A stretch of 64,000 nt of DNA from Tenuifilaceae bacterium CYCD (GCA_036322835.1 AP027304.1:3100001-3164000); one strand, 5' to 3'; shown: positions 1 to 11,100, numbered from the stretch's first letter. Numbers and translations are program-made. Notes: a model not told the origin generated them from the letters alone.

Positions 1-1
1 T

Positions 2-3000
2 TTGAGAGTTGCGTTGTGTTACCATAACATTGGAAAAATTTACTATTACTACAAAGATTTTGAAAAGGCACTGGAATTTTTTGAAAAGGCACTAAAATTA
101 CGCTTAGAGTTATCGAAAGAGCAAGATCAGGACATTGCTACATCGTATAACTATATCGGATTGGTATACCAGAATACGGGAGAATACGATAAATCGTTGG
201 AATACTTCAGAAAAGCGCTCGATTTGAGAATTAAAATTTTTGGAGAAGTGCATCCTCGGGTTGCGGCTGTTTATAATAATATAGGACTTACACTTCAGGG
301 TAAAGGCAATTTTGAGGAATCATTGAGTTACCATAGAAAAGCGTATTCCATACGCTTAAATGTATTTGGTGAAAACCACCCCGATGTAGCATCTTCATTC
401 AATAATATCGGAATTGTTCTGTTTAGCATGGAGAAATACGATGTGGCGATTGGGTCCTTCAAAAAAGCATTGGACATTAGGATAAAATCACTTAGCGAGA
501 GACATCCTGAGGTTGCTATGTATTACAATAATATTGGGTTTGTATATACCGTAAAGGGGGATTTCGATAATGCTTTAGATTATCAGCAAAAAGCGTTAAA
601 AGTTTATGCTCAACTTTACGGCGATAATAGCCCAAGGCTTGCTGAAATATACAATAGCATTGGAAACTCATATTTCTATAAAGGAGAATATGATAAGGCG
701 TTAGGTTGCTATCAAGTTGCAACTGGGTATCGTAAAGTACTTTATGGAGAAAAACATTATGATATAGCAGTCTCCTACATAAACATTGGCAATACCTATG
801 GAGAAATGGGAGAGTACGATAAATCATTAGAGTATTACCATAAAGCACTAGCAATGCGGATTGAATTGTTAGGGGATAGTAATCTGGATGTTGCACAATC
901 ATACAATAATATTGGAACTGTTTATTTTGATAAAGGCGAATTCTCAAAATCTTTAGAGTATCATACTAAATCGCTGCAGATCCGGAAGAAAATTTTGGGA
1001 GAGCAGCATTACTTGGTTGCACGATCCTATATAAATGTATCGAGCGCTTTGGTGGAGCTGGACGATATAAATTTGGCACTCAATTACCTGGGTAAAGCGT
1101 TGGAAATATATAGAACTATTTTTGGCGAGGAGCATCCAGATGTTGCAGCGATATATAGCAATATGGCTGCTATTTATCGAACCCATAAGGATTTTGATAA
1201 TGCGTTGGTTTACTTTGGAAAGTCCGCCAGTATTAGGGAAAAACTACTTCCAAATAAACATCCACTAAAGGCGGATGTTTACAATTCGTTGTCGGATGTA
1301 TATATTGATACTAGAGATTATGATAATGCGCTGAAGTTTAGCCAGAAAGCAATTGGCTCAGTGTGCAAGAGTTCTGCGGATAGCACAGATTATGCATCAA
1401 TTTGCGAAGCTGAGAACTACTTAGATTGGAGGCAACTAGTAGCATCGTTAAATAGAAAGGCTTCGATATTTAATACTATTAATAACTATAAGCTATATAA
1501 CGTAGAACAGTTAAAACGTATAGCTTTAATGCATTATAGAGTTGCTGATTCATTAATCTGTAATGTCCGAAATAAAATATCAACAGAAAAAGATCGAATC
1601 ACCCTGTCTGAAAGTGCAAGTAAGGTGTACGAAGGTGCCATTAGTTGTTGCTATCAACTTTATGGCATCACAGGCAGTAAGCAATTTGTTGAACAGGCAT
1701 TCTTATTTTCAGAGAAAAGTAAATTGCAAGTACTATTGCAGGCATTACAAGGTGTCGCAGCAAAAAAGATTGCCGGAATTCCTGATAGCCTTTTATCCAA
1801 AGAACATGCATTATCTGTTGATATTGCCTACTGTGAGAATAAACTTGCCGAGGGTTTAGATAGTATGGAAGATGCTCAAATTCGAAATAATTTGTTTGCA
1901 TTAAATAGATATCTTGAAGAGTTAATAAAGATTTTCGAAACAAGGTATACAGCTTATAGCAATCTTAAGTATTCTACAATACAAATTTCGGTAGAAGACA
2001 TTCAAATTTTGCTCGATAAGAAAACTTGTGTGCGGAGTTACTTTGTTGGCGATAGCAATCTTTATGTATTTACTATTACTAAAAACAATATTGATGTACG
2101 TAGAGTTGACGAAGTAAAAGGTTTTGCCGATTCTATTCAGGTTTACCGATCTGCCCTTATAGGAGATTCGCGCTATTTGAGTCAATACTTAAACTGCGGA
2201 GCATATTTGTATCACAATTTATTTCCTCAGAGAAATGTTCATGATAGGCATATCAAAAAAATGATAATTATTCCCGATGGTAGTTTGGCATTTATTCCTT
2301 TCGAATGTTTGCCAACCGAAGACAACGGTACAGTAAAGGATTTAACCATTGCTTTGCAAGACTCACTTAGAGGTTTTAAAACTGTTGGCAATGTATATAC
2401 CGGCGGAAGTTATAGTGAATATCCGTTCCTAATTAAAAAGTATAATATTAGTTACTTCTATTCCGCAATGTTATTTTATCAATCCTGTTTAGCCGAAAAA
2501 GATAAAAGAAATCAAAAGAGATGTTCTAGTTGGTTGGGCGTAGCTCCTGTCTTTAGCGATTCTGTCTTACAAACAAAAGAGTTTCAGGATAGTATCAAGA
2601 ACATTGGTGAACGCGTTGCTGATAGGGGTAATTTGTTGAGTGGAGAGTACATTACTCCACTTCCAGGTACTGAGCGCGAAGTGAAATCAATATACAAAGA
2701 GTTTTCCAGTAGGCGAATCAAAGCAAGTATTTTGTTGAAAAACGATGCCACCGAGAAAAACCTAAAATCAGGAATGCTAGGGAATTATAGCATACTGCAT
2801 TTGGCTACCCATGGATTTGTAAATTCCGAGAAACCAGAACTTTCAGGAATCCTACTTTCGCAGGATAGTACTGGGGGGAATGATGGAATGCTCTACTTGG
2901 GAGAAATGTATAACCTTAAGTTGAATGCCGACCTAACGGTGCTGTCGGCTTGCGAAACAGGACTTGGGAAGGTTAGGAAAGGCGAGGGAATCATTGGTTT

Positions 3001-3229
3001 AACAAGAGCCTTGCTTTATGCAGGATCAAAGAATATAGTGGTATCGTTATGGCCAGTAAGCGATCAATCCACATCCGATTTGATGGTCGATTTCTACAAA
3101 AAAATGCTGAAAGGAAAGAAGAATAAATCCTATTCGCACTGGTTGCGCGAGGCAAAACTAAAAATGATAGAGGAAGGCAAATACTCTAATCCGTTCTACT
3201 GGAGTCCATTTATTTTGATTGGAAATTAA
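2..3229 (+). CDS. TPR-CHAT protein, 5' end outside window
   Basis: The frame is open to the left edge, so the true start and any signal peptide are missing. Residues about 1-460 are roughly eleven 42-residue kinesin-light-chain-type TPRs (recurring YNNIG and HPDVA motifs). A helical linker follows. Residues about 770-1075 form a CHAT domain, a caspase-fold peptidase module. Its His/Cys dyad is intact: H937 in HLATHG and C984 in SACETG. TPR-CHAT proteins include proteases activated through the TPR part (for example Csx29 with gRAMP), but nothing CRISPR-related is nearby. Inferred role: a regulated protease or signalling scaffold; the substrate is unknown. Two C14 caspase genes lie downstream in the window. 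Family assignment is firm, function is not. Confidence 0.9.
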   Translation: MRVALCYHNIGKIYYYYKDFEKALEFFEKALKLRLELSKEQDQDIATSYNYIGLVYQNTGEYDKSLEYFRKALDLRIKIFGEVHPRVAAVYNNIGLTLQGKGNFEESLSYHRKAYSIRLNVFGENHPDVASSFNNIGIVLFSMEKYDVAIGSFKKALDIRIKSLSERHPEVAMYYNNIGFVYTVKGDFDNALDYQQKALKVYAQLYGDNSPRLAEIYNSIGNSYFYKGEYDKALGCYQVATGYRKVLYGEKHYDIAVSYINIGNTYGEMGEYDKSLEYYHKALAMRIELLGDSNLDVAQSYNNIGTVYFDKGEFSKSLEYHTKSLQIRKKILGEQHYLVARSYINVSSALVELDDINLALNYLGKALEIYRTIFGEEHPDVAAIYSNMAAIYRTHKDFDNALVYFGKSASIREKLLPNKHPLKADVYNSLSDVYIDTRDYDNALKFSQKAIGSVCKSSADSTDYASICEAENYLDWRQLVASLNRKASIFNTINNYKLYNVEQLKRIALMHYRVADSLICNVRNKISTEKDRITLSESASKVYEGAISCCYQLYGITGSKQFVEQAFLFSEKSKLQVLLQALQGVAAKKIAGIPDSLLSKEHALSVDIAYCENKLAEGLDSMEDAQIRNNLFALNRYLEELIKIFETRYTAYSNLKYSTIQISVEDIQILLDKKTCVRSYFVGDSNLYVFTITKNNIDVRRVDEVKGFADSIQVYRSALIGDSRYLSQYLNCGAYLYHNLFPQRNVHDRHIKKMIIIPDGSLAFIPFECLPTEDNGTVKDLTIALQDSLRGFKTVGNVYTGGSYSEYPFLIKKYNISYFYSAMLFYQSCLAEKDKRNQKRCSSWLGVAPVFSDSVLQTKEFQDSIKNIGERVADRGNLLSGEYITPLPGTEREVKSIYKEFSSRRIKASILLKNDATEKNLKSGMLGNYSILHLATHGFVNSEKPELSGILLSQDSTGGNDGMLYLGEMYNLKLNADLTVLSACETGLGKVRKGEGIIGLTRALLYAGSKNIVVSLWPVSDQSTSDLMVDFYKKMLKGKKNKSYSHWLREAKLKMIEEGKYSNPFYWSPFILIGN

Positions 3230-3272
3230 AGGCTTGCTATAGTTACAGAGCCGTTTTGTTGTTTTAATAAAA

Positions 3273-3299
3273 AAGGAGCCGACGAAACGACGGCTCCTT
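3273..3299 (-). terminator. Intrinsic terminator of the adenylate kinase gene
   Basis: A perfect 9-bp stem (AAGGAGCCG/CGGCTCCTT) with a 9-nt loop lies between the convergent TPR-CHAT and adenylate kinase genes. On the minus strand it is followed by a T-run (TTTTTTATT), so it mainly ends the adenylate kinase transcript. It may also stop the TPR-CHAT message. Confidence 0.8.
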
Positions 3300-3315
3300 A
3301 ATATGGTTGGCTATT

Positions 3316-4485
3316 TTACCAGGCTTGTCTTAATGTACTATCTATTTGATGGCAAATTCTTTCGAAAACTTCCTCCTCGATTCCATCACCGGAAATTTGC
3401 TGAAGTAAATGACGTTTTTCGTAGAAATTACGGGCAAGCATAGTCTTCTGTTCATACTCTTCAAGCCTTGAAACAATAGTTTCTGTATCCATGTCGTAAA
3501 GACGGCTACGATCTGTTTTGCTCCTTTGGGCAAGGCGTTTCATTGCTTCTAAAGGACTAACCTGGATCTCAATGGCCGATGTTATGGAACTATTCATCCT
3601 TTTAAGCATGCCATCGACTATGTATGCCTGAACAATTGTTCTAGGAAATCCCTTGAAAATAAACCCACGAGATCCAGGGCTAGCCTGTATCTTTTCCTCA
3701 ATGAGTTTAATAGCAATTTCATCGGGAACAATCACCCCTTTATCCATGTATGGTTTAACAATACGGCCAATTTCGGTATCGTTTTTAATTTCCTGGCGCA
3801 ACATCTTACCGGTGGAGATGTAAACAAGATTGTACTTTTCTGCCATCTTTTTAGCCTGGGTTCCTTTTCCGGATCCTGGGTAACCAAATAGAATAATGTT
3901 TACCCACCTATTTTCCAACGATTTTTGTACTGCAGCATCGAGTCTGGTCTGAACTTCCTCAATGGTTCCAGTTCCTTTGATGGGATGGCAAATCCCTTTA
4001 TCCTCATAGTATTTAGCGACAGGAACTGTTTTTGAGTAGTATTCGTTGAGTCGAACCTTAATTACTTCATCGTTATCATCTTTGCGGTTAGCCACTTGAG
4101 CACGTAGTTTTAACCTTTTAATAAGTTCTTCGTCCGGCACTTCAAGGCTAAGCATGCAGGTGAGTGATGTGTTCATGTTCATCAACAGTCCATCCAGAAT
4201 ATAGCACTGAACGGTTGTGCGGGGAAAACCATCGAAAAGGAATCCGTTGGTGTCAGTTTTCTTGGTAATCTTGTTCTCTATGATTTGAACGATGAGTTCA
4301 TCGGAAACCAAGCCTCCTTTCTCTATAATGTTCTTGGCCTTAATTCCAAGGGGCGACCCTGCAGCAATTTCTTCGCGAAGAATTTCTCCGGTGGAAATGT
4401 AGGTTAAGTTGTATTTCTTTATTAACCAATCGCTTTGTGTCCCTTTTCCTGCACCCGGAGGTCCAAATAAAGCAATATTAAGCAT
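3316..4485 (-). CDS. adk: Tandem (two-domain) adenylate kinase
   Basis: 389 residues, about twice a normal adenylate kinase, because two AK domains are fused head to tail (about 1-192 and 194-389). Adenylate kinase interconverts ATP+AMP and 2 ADP in the cytoplasm. Domain 1 has the P-loop GPPGAGKGT (8-16), STGEILREEI, FDGFPRT (84-90) and the LID signature RKDD (134-137), so it looks active. Domain 2 has P-loop GYPGSGKGT (201-209), but FDGFPR has become FKGFPR (K278 for the conserved Asp) and RxDD has become RLYD, so its catalysis is doubtful. The start is placed at 4485 because the AK fold begins there; an in-frame ATG 48 bp upstream would add 16 hydrophobic non-AK residues. A single-domain adk may exist elsewhere. 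Confidence 0.88.
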   Translation of the reverse strand: MLNIALFGPPGAGKGTQSDWLIKKYNLTYISTGEILREEIAAGSPLGIKAKNIIEKGGLVSDELIVQIIENKITKKTDTNGFLFDGFPRTTVQCYILDGLLMNMNTSLTCMLSLEVPDEELIKRLKLRAQVANRKDDNDEVIKVRLNEYYSKTVPVAKYYEDKGICHPIKGTGTIEEVQTRLDAAVQKSLENRWVNIILFGYPGSGKGTQAKKMAEKYNLVYISTGKMLRQEIKNDTEIGRIVKPYMDKGVIVPDEIAIKLIEEKIQASPGSRGFIFKGFPRTIVQAYIVDGMLKRMNSSITSAIEIQVSPLEAMKRLAQRSKTDRSRLYDMDTETIVSRLEEYEQKTMLARNFYEKRHLLQQISGDGIEEEVFERICHQIDSTLRQAW

Positions 4486-4640
4486 GACGAATAAGATTTG
4501 AGAATTCCTTACTAAAGTATGGAAAAAAAACAATATCTAAAGCAGAAAATCGGGATAAATGGTATTTGTTTGTTTATCGTGAAGGAATAAGGCCGGGCTA
4601 TTGATGCTTGTTTGTATGATAATTTAGCTGTATGAGACAA

Positions 4641-4671
4641 AAAAAAGACGGCACATTATGCCGTCTTTTTT
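4641..4671 (-). terminator. Intrinsic terminator of the endonuclease gene
   Basis: A 13-bp perfect stem (AAAAAAGACGGCA / TGCCGTCTTTTTT) with a 5-nt loop. An uninterrupted minus-strand T-run follows. It sits 15 bp past the stop of the secreted endonuclease gene, between two minus-strand genes. Confidence 0.85.
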
Positions 4672-4685
4672 ATCATTAATCTTAA

Positions 4686-7600
4686 TTATTGTTTTATGAA
4701 TTTCTGTATGAAAGCATTTCCTTTATCATCAGTAATTTTTACAAAGTACAAACCTTTAACCAAAGAAGAAACACTTAGCTGTTTGTTATTATTTAGAATT
4801 CCACTTTCAATGGCTTTCCCTGTAATATCAACTACAGCGTACTTGAACGTAATGTTACTGTTTGTACTGATTGTTATAAAATCAGTTGCAGGATTTGGAA
4901 ATACCTTAAATTCATTTTCACTAGAATTGGTAATGTCATCGGATGTTGGCATTTGAGAAGCCGAGGCATATTGAGTCCATTGGATATTATCAATTGCAAC
5001 TTGTCCTGATGAAGTATTTACTTGTACAAATTTGAGGGTGAATGCTCCAGATACATTTACTGAAATATTTCCCGAATTAACGATGGCATTTGTAGTACTG
5101 CTTGTGACAGTTTTTACAAGAACATTGTTTACATAAACATATAAATTTGCAGCAGTACTAAAGGCTTGCATATAGTCAAACTTTAGGGTGCCAATACCGC
5201 CCTGGATAGTTCCAGACGTAACATAACTTAGCGGGGATCTGCCTTTCCCTAAAGTTATAGATGATCCTGTAATTGACACATCACCTCTACAACCACTGTA
5301 CGACCATGTAGATCCATCTTGTCCTGTGAATGTGCCTGCAACATATGATGTGCCTCCTGAGAAATTATCGAAGGTCTCCATGCTTACGGTACTTGTTTCA
5401 GTAAGGGTGGTCAATGTTGTAGATGCTTGTGCTGAAATATTAGAGCTAGCATCGAATGCAGCAACAGACAAAGTATATGTGGTAGACGCTGTTAATCCGC
5501 TTAAATTGTATGATGTAGAAGTTGTTGTTGTTAGCAATGTGCTGTTTTTGTAAATATTGTAGCCCGATACACCTATATTATCAGTTGAAGCAGTCCACGA
5601 TAGAGTGGCAGACGTTTGTGTTATATTAGATAAAGTTAGGCTAGTCGGAACGGTGGGAGTTTGGGTGTCCGAAGCTGCTGTAGTAGTTACGCTGATGGTG
5701 CTGCTGGCAGAGGAAACGTTGTCTGCTGCATCCTTGGCCTTAGCGTAGAAAGTGTAAGATGTTCCAGCAGTTAGCCCTGTAACACTGTAAGTTGTTGTTG
5801 TTACAGAGGTAAGTTGAGTACCGTTCTTGTATATGTCGTACCCGGTAACGCCTATGTTATCTGTAGATGCAGTCCAAGATAGGGTTGCGGATGTTTGTGT
5901 GATGTTAGATGCTGCAAGGTTGGTTGGTGCAGTTGGGGCTTGGGTGTCAGCTGTTGTGCCAGCAATAACTACTGTGTAATCCTCAACCTCACCGTAGGAG
6001 AAGGTTTCGCAAGCGGTTTGCGAGCCATTGTATTTCATCGATATCCTCATTCTGGTGCTGATGGCAGCTGTTCCGGATGGGATTGTTATAGTACCAGTGA
6101 CGGTAGTCTTGCTTGTGGCTCCTGCGTTGAATACATTCTCGTTAGTATCATCAAAATCACCATCGCCATTGAGGTCTATCCATATTTTCCAGTACTCGCT
6201 GTATGTGGAACTTGAAAAGCCCGGGGTTAGAGAAATGCTGTAACTGCTACCCGTTGTAGCGTTAAAGGTCTTGCTTGTAAAGTCGGTGTACCCAGCTGCA
6301 GAGGATGAATTGGTTAGAGAACCAACTGTTATGCTCGATATCCATTCGTATGAGTAGTTGCTGCCCTTTGATGTGCAGTAAGTGACAGTGGCTGCTGATG
6401 TAGTAGCGCTAATGGTACTGCTGGCTGTAGAGACATTGCCTGCGGCATCCTTTGCTTTAACGTAGAAAGAGTATGAAGTGCTTGCGGTTAGTCCAGTAAC
6501 GCTGTAGCTAGTTGTTGTGGCAGTGGCGAGCAGTGCCCCATTCTTGTATATGTCATATCCTGTAACACCTACATTGTCGGTTGATGCTGTCCAACTTAGG
6601 GTTAGCGAAGTTTGAGCAACGCTCGATGCGGCTAAATTGGTTGGTGAGGTGGGAGCCTCGGTATCAGAAACTGCGGTTGTGGTAACGCTGATCGTGTTAC
6701 TGGCAGAGGAAATATTGCTCGAGGCATCCTTGGCCTTCACGTAGAAGGAGTATGATGTTCCAGCAGTTAGACCTGTAACGCTGTAGGTGGTAGAAGTTGT
6801 AGAAGCCAGCAAAGTTCCATTCTTGTAAACATCATATCCAGTAACTCCCACGTTATCCGTTGATGCGGTCCAGCTTAGGGTTAGTGTAGTTTGAGCAATG
6901 CTCGATGCCGCTAGATTGGTTGGTGCAGTTGGTGCTTGGGTATCGGAAGATGTGCTCCAAATTTGATTTACATATTCAGGATGATCGATAAAAGGATTCC
7001 TATTGTTTTGTCTTGCATAAATTGCATTATTCCTTGCAATTTCACTAGCGCTAACGGGATCTTGCGCATTCCATGTCAAGAGAATGGTTAAAAAAGGTTC
7101 GGCAAATACTTGATCCGATGTTCCATTAAACATTGCATACGATGTACCCCAAGTTGTAATTACGTTTTGATAGCGGGTTGCAAAATAGAAATACATTCGG
7201 GCAATATCGCCTTTAAATTCATCAATGGGTTCAAATACGATTCCCGAATACCCAGCAGCATAGCCTGAATTTGATGCTTGCCCTAATTTAGATCCATTTT
7301 TTGAAGTGTAAGTAGCAGTACCTACAACGCCATGAGGGTAATTTGACCTCATACCATTTACCTTGCCATCAGTTGGTGTTATAAAATGAGCATCGCCAAC
7401 CATTGGAGATGCTTCGTTGAAAATGGATTGGGGTATAATATGTTCCCTGTTGTAGCAATCCCCCTCTGTGGAGTATGTTCCGCATTGATTTGTACTGTAT
7501 GTGAAACTGTAAGAATCGGTGCCCGAGGGATTTTCGGAATACATATCTAGAATGGTTCCGTCGTTTTCGTAAAAATAATCCCGATCAGAAGTCTTATAGG

Positions 7601-7778
7601 TTGTCCATAAGCCGCTATAACCAAGATTTGTATGATCTTTAATTATGTTATATAGTTGGGTTTTTAAAGTGTAACCCGTTCCCGTTGCAGAGTTGTAATA
7701 TCCTGTCGGGATTTGTGCCAATAGAGATGATGCCGAAATCCCTATTAGTAGCACTAGCCAATTTAATTTTTTTAACAT
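4686..7778 (-). CDS. Secreted endonuclease I with FN3/GEVED domains and T9SS signal
   Basis: 1030 residues. A Sec signal peptide (1-22, ending LLAQ) precedes an endonuclease I (EndA/NucM) domain of about 25-280, with NREHIIPQS (H113) and the following DAHFITPTDGKVNGMRSN-type metal-site region. Then come two FN3 domains (about 283-462), a GEVED domain ending near residue 606, two more FN3 domains (to about 790), a beta-rich region, and a T9SS type A sorting domain over the last ~70 residues (starts FPNPATDF, ends FIQKFIKQ). Expected to be exported by T9SS and to degrade DNA at or outside the surface, for nutrients or biofilm DNA. The four FN3 copies are closely alike and are probably recent duplications. 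Followed by its own terminator. Confidence 0.9.
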   Translation of the reverse strand: MLKKLNWLVLLIGISASSLLAQIPTGYYNSATGTGYTLKTQLYNIIKDHTNLGYSGLWTTYKTSDRDYFYENDGTILDMYSENPSGTDSYSFTYSTNQCGTYSTEGDCYNREHIIPQSIFNEASPMVGDAHFITPTDGKVNGMRSNYPHGVVGTATYTSKNGSKLGQASNSGYAAGYSGIVFEPIDEFKGDIARMYFYFATRYQNVITTWGTSYAMFNGTSDQVFAEPFLTILLTWNAQDPVSASEIARNNAIYARQNNRNPFIDHPEYVNQIWSTSSDTQAPTAPTNLAASSIAQTTLTLSWTASTDNVGVTGYDVYKNGTLLASTTSTTYSVTGLTAGTSYSFYVKAKDASSNISSASNTISVTTTAVSDTEAPTSPTNLAASSVAQTSLTLSWTASTDNVGVTGYDIYKNGALLATATTTSYSVTGLTASTSYSFYVKAKDAAGNVSTASSTISATTSAATVTYCTSKGSNYSYEWISSITVGSLTNSSSAAGYTDFTSKTFNATTGSSYSISLTPGFSSSTYSEYWKIWIDLNGDGDFDDTNENVFNAGATSKTTVTGTITIPSGTAAISTRMRISMKYNGSQTACETFSYGEVEDYTVVIAGTTADTQAPTAPTNLAASNITQTSATLSWTASTDNIGVTGYDIYKNGTQLTSVTTTTYSVTGLTAGTSYTFYAKAKDAADNVSSASSTISVTTTAASDTQTPTVPTSLTLSNITQTSATLSWTASTDNIGVSGYNIYKNSTLLTTTTSTSYNLSGLTASTTYTLSVAAFDASSNISAQASTTLTTLTETSTVSMETFDNFSGGTSYVAGTFTGQDGSTWSYSGCRGDVSITGSSITLGKGRSPLSYVTSGTIQGGIGTLKFDYMQAFSTAANLYVYVNNVLVKTVTSSTTNAIVNSGNISVNVSGAFTLKFVQVNTSSGQVAIDNIQWTQYASASQMPTSDDITNSSENEFKVFPNPATDFITISTNSNITFKYAVVDITGKAIESGILNNNKQLSVSSLVKGLYFVKITDDKGNAFIQKFIKQ

Positions 7779-8129
7779 TTTATTTAGGTTTATTTGGTTG
7801 GTTTGGTTCTATTGATTTGATTATTAATGATTATCTTCCTATGCGCGTCTAATTTGGTAAGAATTGCTTTGTGAAAAACTGTTAAATTTTGAATGGCTAA
7901 TATAGTGAGTTCAAAGTTTACAATAGTTAATTAAGCTTGAAAAATCACTATTGGAATGCAATGAAATTTTGATGCTATTTGTGGAATTAATATATTTTTA
8001 TTGATTTTTTAATTTTTTTTTCCAAGGTTAGATGTGCTTTCTAGAATTAAATCATCTTCAAGATTGTATTGTTGAGTTCTAAGAAAAATATTGAATTATA
8101 GTCAACATTTACATTTGTATTCCAAAGTA
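7779..8129. other. AT-rich intergenic region, no gene seen
   Basis: The stretch from the start of the endonuclease gene to the terminator of the next gene is strongly AT-rich with many short T-runs. No coding frame with a credible start was seen. It should contain the endonuclease promoter, but no clear TAnnTTTG box was found on the minus strand. Confidence 0.5.
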
Positions 8130-8158
8130 AAAAGCGTAGTTCGACTGACTACGCTTTT
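8130..8158 (-). terminator. Intrinsic terminator of the caspase-FGE gene
   Basis: An 11-bp stem (AAAAGCGTAGT / ACTACGCTTTT) with a 7-nt loop, 22 bp past the stop of the WD40-caspase-FGE gene. The terminator at 12504-12531 uses almost the same stem. Confidence 0.75.
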
Positions 8159-8180
8159 CACTTTGGATATGCTTTGGTGC

Positions 8181-11100
8181 TTATTTGTTTTGATGTGATA
8201 GAGCTAATCTAAATCCATTTAATTGGCTTTCGTATGATTCCTTTTTATCTTCGGGTTTTGCAGATTCCCTGTCTATTATGTTAAGGTAAGTTGAATATAT
8301 ACATCCACCCCGTATTACTTTTTTATTGCCAGTTGCAGGGCCCTGCGGGTTGTCAGTAGGGCTAACGCTATAGTATGTTTCGCCATACCAATCGTTACAA
8401 TATTCCGATACATTCCCCGACATATCATAAAGTCCTAATTTATTTGCTCCTTTTTGGCCAACAGGGTGAGTATTCGTTTCTTTTGATTGCCCGAACCAAG
8501 CAAAATTACTTTGATCGTTATAATCAGCAGACCCCGACACACTAGATAATCCACGAGCTCTTCCGTTTAAATTGCCTTCGAAAGCAGCGTATTCCCATTC
8601 AGCCTCGGTTGGTAGCCGGTAATTTTTACCCGTTAGGTTGTTCAGTTTCCCAATAAAAGCCTGTACCTCGGTCCACGAAACGTTTTCCACTGGGCAACTG
8701 TCGCAACCCTTATTCAAACTGGGGTTATTTCCCATAATAGCCCGCCATTGCGCCTGGGTAACCTCATACTTTCCCATCAGGAAATCACTAACTGCTACTT
8801 TATGAAACGGTTTAGCATCTATTGACCAGTTGCCATTGTCGCCCATATCGAAAGTTCCGCCTGCCACGGGAACCATTTCAAAATTGATTAGTCTTTTCAC
8901 TTTGGCCGAATCCAACTCAGCGTATTCGCCCGAGGTGTTTAAGCCAAACTCAAACTTTTGGTAAATATTATCCCTATCTACAACTGGGTGTTGGAACTCA
9001 TTGCTGGCTTTGGCCACCTGTGTACTTACATAATCGCGAAGTTCATCGGTAGATATTATGCCATTCTTATTCTTGTCCCCTTCATCTGTTGTAAAGGCCT
9101 TCATGATATATTCGGTGAATAGACCATTTTCGATATCGCTCCGTTCGTAGCTCAACTCACCACCCTTTGAACTCGAAAAAACAATAGCCCCGCTACGGCG
9201 AGCAAGGTCATTGTAGATGTAACGATCTTTTTGGTATAGGTAGGTTCGCTTTGCTGATTGTTGATTGTTGATTGTTGATTGTGAGGTGGTGGTTTTAAAA
9301 CCACGGGAAGCAATGCCCAAACCTTTCAGGTTTTCAAAACCTGAAAGGTTTTCATAAGTTTCATCATCAATCTCGCCACTTTCGCAAGCATCCATCAGAA
9401 ATAGTTTATTACGGGGTGGAATCCCTTGTAGCAGGTCTTCGATGGTTTCGAAGTTTGCAGCAGTTCCTTTTAGGTTGTTGATATCGACATTGCTAGTGAG
9501 GTAGTAATAGGTTGCCTCGGCATCATTATCGTGCATTCCATGTCCGGCAATGAAGAGAATAAAGGTGTCATCGGGCTTTGCTTTCGCAACAAAGGATTTA
9601 GCCTCCTTAATGGCTTCAGGAGTTACCTGCTCGTTAGTTAGAACCTTGGTGTAAACCTGTTCGTAGGGCGAGTGTTTCAATGATTTTAAAACCTTCTCCA
9701 GATCCTTCGCATCTTTCTCGGCATACTGCAGGTTTAGTGCTGGGTTTGAGTATTTTGAAACGCCGAATGCTAGGAAGTAAAGATTCCCGAAGGTCTGTTT
9801 GTTGTAGTTGGCATAGGTTAATGCACGGTACGATTCGGCTCCCTTTTCGTTGGTACAAGAAACCTCAATTTTATTGTTGCCGTATGTCAGTTCAACATTT
9901 TCGTCAATATCAATATTACTGCCGGCGATTTCTTTCCCATAGGTTCCGAAAAGAGGAACGTCATTTACAAAGATGTTATAACGTTTTAGGTTAAACTGAT
10001 CATCGGCTAAGGTGACTTTTAACGCAGCCTGCTTATCTTTTATCTCTGTTGATTTTATAGTAGCAGTAGGAACGTGAAAATCACCCGCGAGTTGTTCCTC
10101 GGTTAATCCCATTTTACGAAGGCGTTTTTTGTGCTGATTCTCGAAGTGAGCGATAAGTTCAGAAGAGCCCATTCCCATCCGCTTTAAAAGAATGTCGGGT
10201 CGGTTGTACTTTGCTGCAAACTGGTCAATTCCGAAGCTGTTCATGCCAAACGTCATTCCAACAAACTTTCCGCCATTGCGCGATGCATCGTAGTATCCAT
10301 CAGGCGTAAACATTATCCAGTCCGAGTCATCAGAAAGTAGAATTACCTGATCGTTGGTGGTCGTATTCCAGAACCTCACGGTTTGATCAGTTGATGTAGA
10401 AACCATGTATTTTCCATCCTGAGAAAAGGAGAAATCTTTAATTGCCCCATCATGGCCCTGTAATCTTTTTACCTCAGTACCATCAGGTTTTATGAATAAA
10501 ATATCTGTTGAATTATATACTCCTACAATATACTCACCATCTGGCGAGTACTTAATATTTATAAATGAGAAGACCAATTTAGGTGTGGGAACTACTTTTA
10601 TTTGTTCTCCTTCTGAATTGACAAAAACCATTGTGTTTTTATAAGTAAAAACAAGGGTACTGCCATCGGGTGATATCGTAGCCGCTCGTATATAATCAAT
10701 GTCATACCCCATTTTCTCCAATTTTTTGGGAGTGATCGATAATGCCGATTTGCATTCCCGGTTCCATACAATAATGCCCTTGTTCGATAGCGTAAGGAAT
10801 GAATCTCCATCCTTTGTAAAGTTAATGCGTGTATCAACATAGTTGGGCTTCCATCGTTCCGTCAAATCTTGCTCCTTGATAAGGTTGCCTTGTAAGTCGA
10901 AGGTCTTTAGGGCTGATTCAACTTTAGATACAAGGTATGTACCATTCGGAGAAAAACTTAATATATCGTTCCAACTGATAAAATCGAAAGAAAAATTTAA
11001 AGCGTTAGGGTTTTTATAAACAATTTGTCCATTCCCATTAACTGTTGAGAATTCAAATTGATAACCATTCCCAGTCAAGTAAGCGTATTGAACATTGTTT

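Noticed and set aside
2-3229. TPR-CHAT gene as part of a type III-E CRISPR (Craspase) system
   Set aside because: No gRAMP, cas or repeat-spacer sequence is present; TPR-CHAT proteins are common outside CRISPR.
4533-4533. Upstream start for the adenylate kinase
   Set aside because: It would add 16 hydrophobic residues before the fold; the conserved protein begins at the ATG at 4485.
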